Of a stretch of 64,000 nt of DNA, positions 63,693-64,000 are shown piece by piece; within the stretch, counting starts at the first letter, position 1, and the number at the start of each line of letters is the position of its first letter. Under the pieces are notes generated by a model. The model was not told the origin of the DNA and did not search any database. It saw nothing but the letters and a program-made list of their open reading frames with translations. Origin of the DNA: Anthracocystis setariae (taxonomy: Eukaryota; Basidiomycota; Ustilaginomycetes; Ustilaginales; Ustilaginaceae); NCBI GenBank assembly GCA_928724745.1, contig CAKMXJ010000024.1, forward strand, positions 62,001 to 126,000, given 5' to 3'. The translations under genes were made by a program, and so were the position numbers.

Positions 63693-64000
63693 CTATTTTG
63701 CCTGCCGTCTTTCAGCGCTTCGGAGTCGTCCCCCCCGCTTTTCCTCATACTCCCAAATGAGGTCTGGGCAGGCGAGAAGCTCCTCATACTCCCAAGACGC
63801 TTGCTCCTCCGGGTAGCCTTTCCAGAGTACGTGGTACTGAAGCCTGCCATTGACGGCACAGTGTCCAGTGATAGCCTCGACCTCGTACTCGAGGTCTTCG
63901 TCGGGCAACGGCGGTACTGCCGCACGCTCTTCCCGTCCAGCTAGTTCGCTGGGTCGCCGCTTTTCAAGCATCGAGACGTGGAAAACGTCGTGGACACGGA
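63693..64000 (-). CDS. Chromovirus (Ty3/gypsy) polyprotein C-terminus with chromodomain
   Basis: The minus-strand frame is open from the window end to a stop at 63693. It begins with the typical integrase end VHDVFHVSML and continues into a chromodomain (YEVEAITGHCAVNGRLQYHV, LWKGYPEEQASWEYEELL). Chromodomains at the integrase C-terminus guide chromoviruses to particular chromatin marks. The aromatic positions (Tyr near the start, Trp in LWKGY, Trp in SWE) are present. The rest of pol lies outside the window. Confidence 0.88.
   Translation of the reverse strand, partial: RVHDVFHVSMLEKRRPSELAGREERAAVPPLPDEDLEYEVEAITGHCAVNGRLQYHVLWKGYPEEQASWEYEELLACPDLIWEYEEKRGGRLRSAERRQAK

Overview
This window looks like transposon-rich nuclear DNA of a basidiomycete fungus. 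A smut-type (Ustilaginomycotina) genome is my best guess. The evidence is long intron-poor host-type genes rich in Ser/Ala/Thr and short tandem repeats, one clear 70-bp GTAAGT...TTAG intron, relics of fungal PAB1, alpha-tubulin, RPN2 and TOM1/HUWE1 genes, and a mix of fungal mobile elements (CACTA, PIF/Harbinger, Tc1/mariner, Ty3/gypsy including a chromovirus, Ty1/copia, DIRS). No RNA gene, CRISPR array or telomere array was seen.

Layout. 1-7 kb: host-like genes (a FAR1-type DNA-binding protein cut by the window edge, a 649-aa acidic protein with a C-terminal membrane segment) and a decayed TOM1-like relic. 7.2-20.1 kb: a large CACTA-type DNA element between inverted repeats. It carries a broken transposase, a broken partner gene and fragments of PAB1 and alpha-tubulin, and its left end holds two solo LTRs, one of which holds a third. 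20.1-28 kb: a split Myb-like transposon gene, copia fragments and a Tc1 element. 28-34 kb: nested LTR insertions, a DIRS reverse-transcriptase relic and a mariner-like element. 34-44.5 kb: one Ty3/gypsy element on the minus strand, cut by solo LTRs of four families. 44.5-50.06 kb: a PIF/Harbinger element with a DDE transposase, a Myb-like protein and a probable TET/JBP-type dioxygenase gene; two solo LTRs sit inside it. 50-55 kb: host-like genes. 55.6-64 kb: an RPN2 relic, LTR pieces, a copia element, two zinc-cluster genes and the end of a chromovirus.

How it fits together. The insertion order can be read from 5-bp target duplications: I found matching duplications for at least twelve solo LTRs in five families, plus TA duplications for two mariner-type elements and a 3-bp ATT duplication for the Harbinger element. 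Three points look most worth attention. First, three different retroelements each seem to have a Zn2Cys6-like gene just 3' of pol; two of these genes share the exact spacing CX2CX6C-X19-CX2CX6C. Second, several LTR families carry many copies of a family-specific palindrome of about 16-24 bp. A link between the palindromes and the zinc-cluster proteins is a hypothesis only. Third, the Harbinger element seems to carry its own DNA-modifying dioxygenase.

Limits: all homology calls are from reading motifs by eye; nothing was searched or aligned by program. LTR family labels (LTR1-LTR5, LTR-B) are local to this report.
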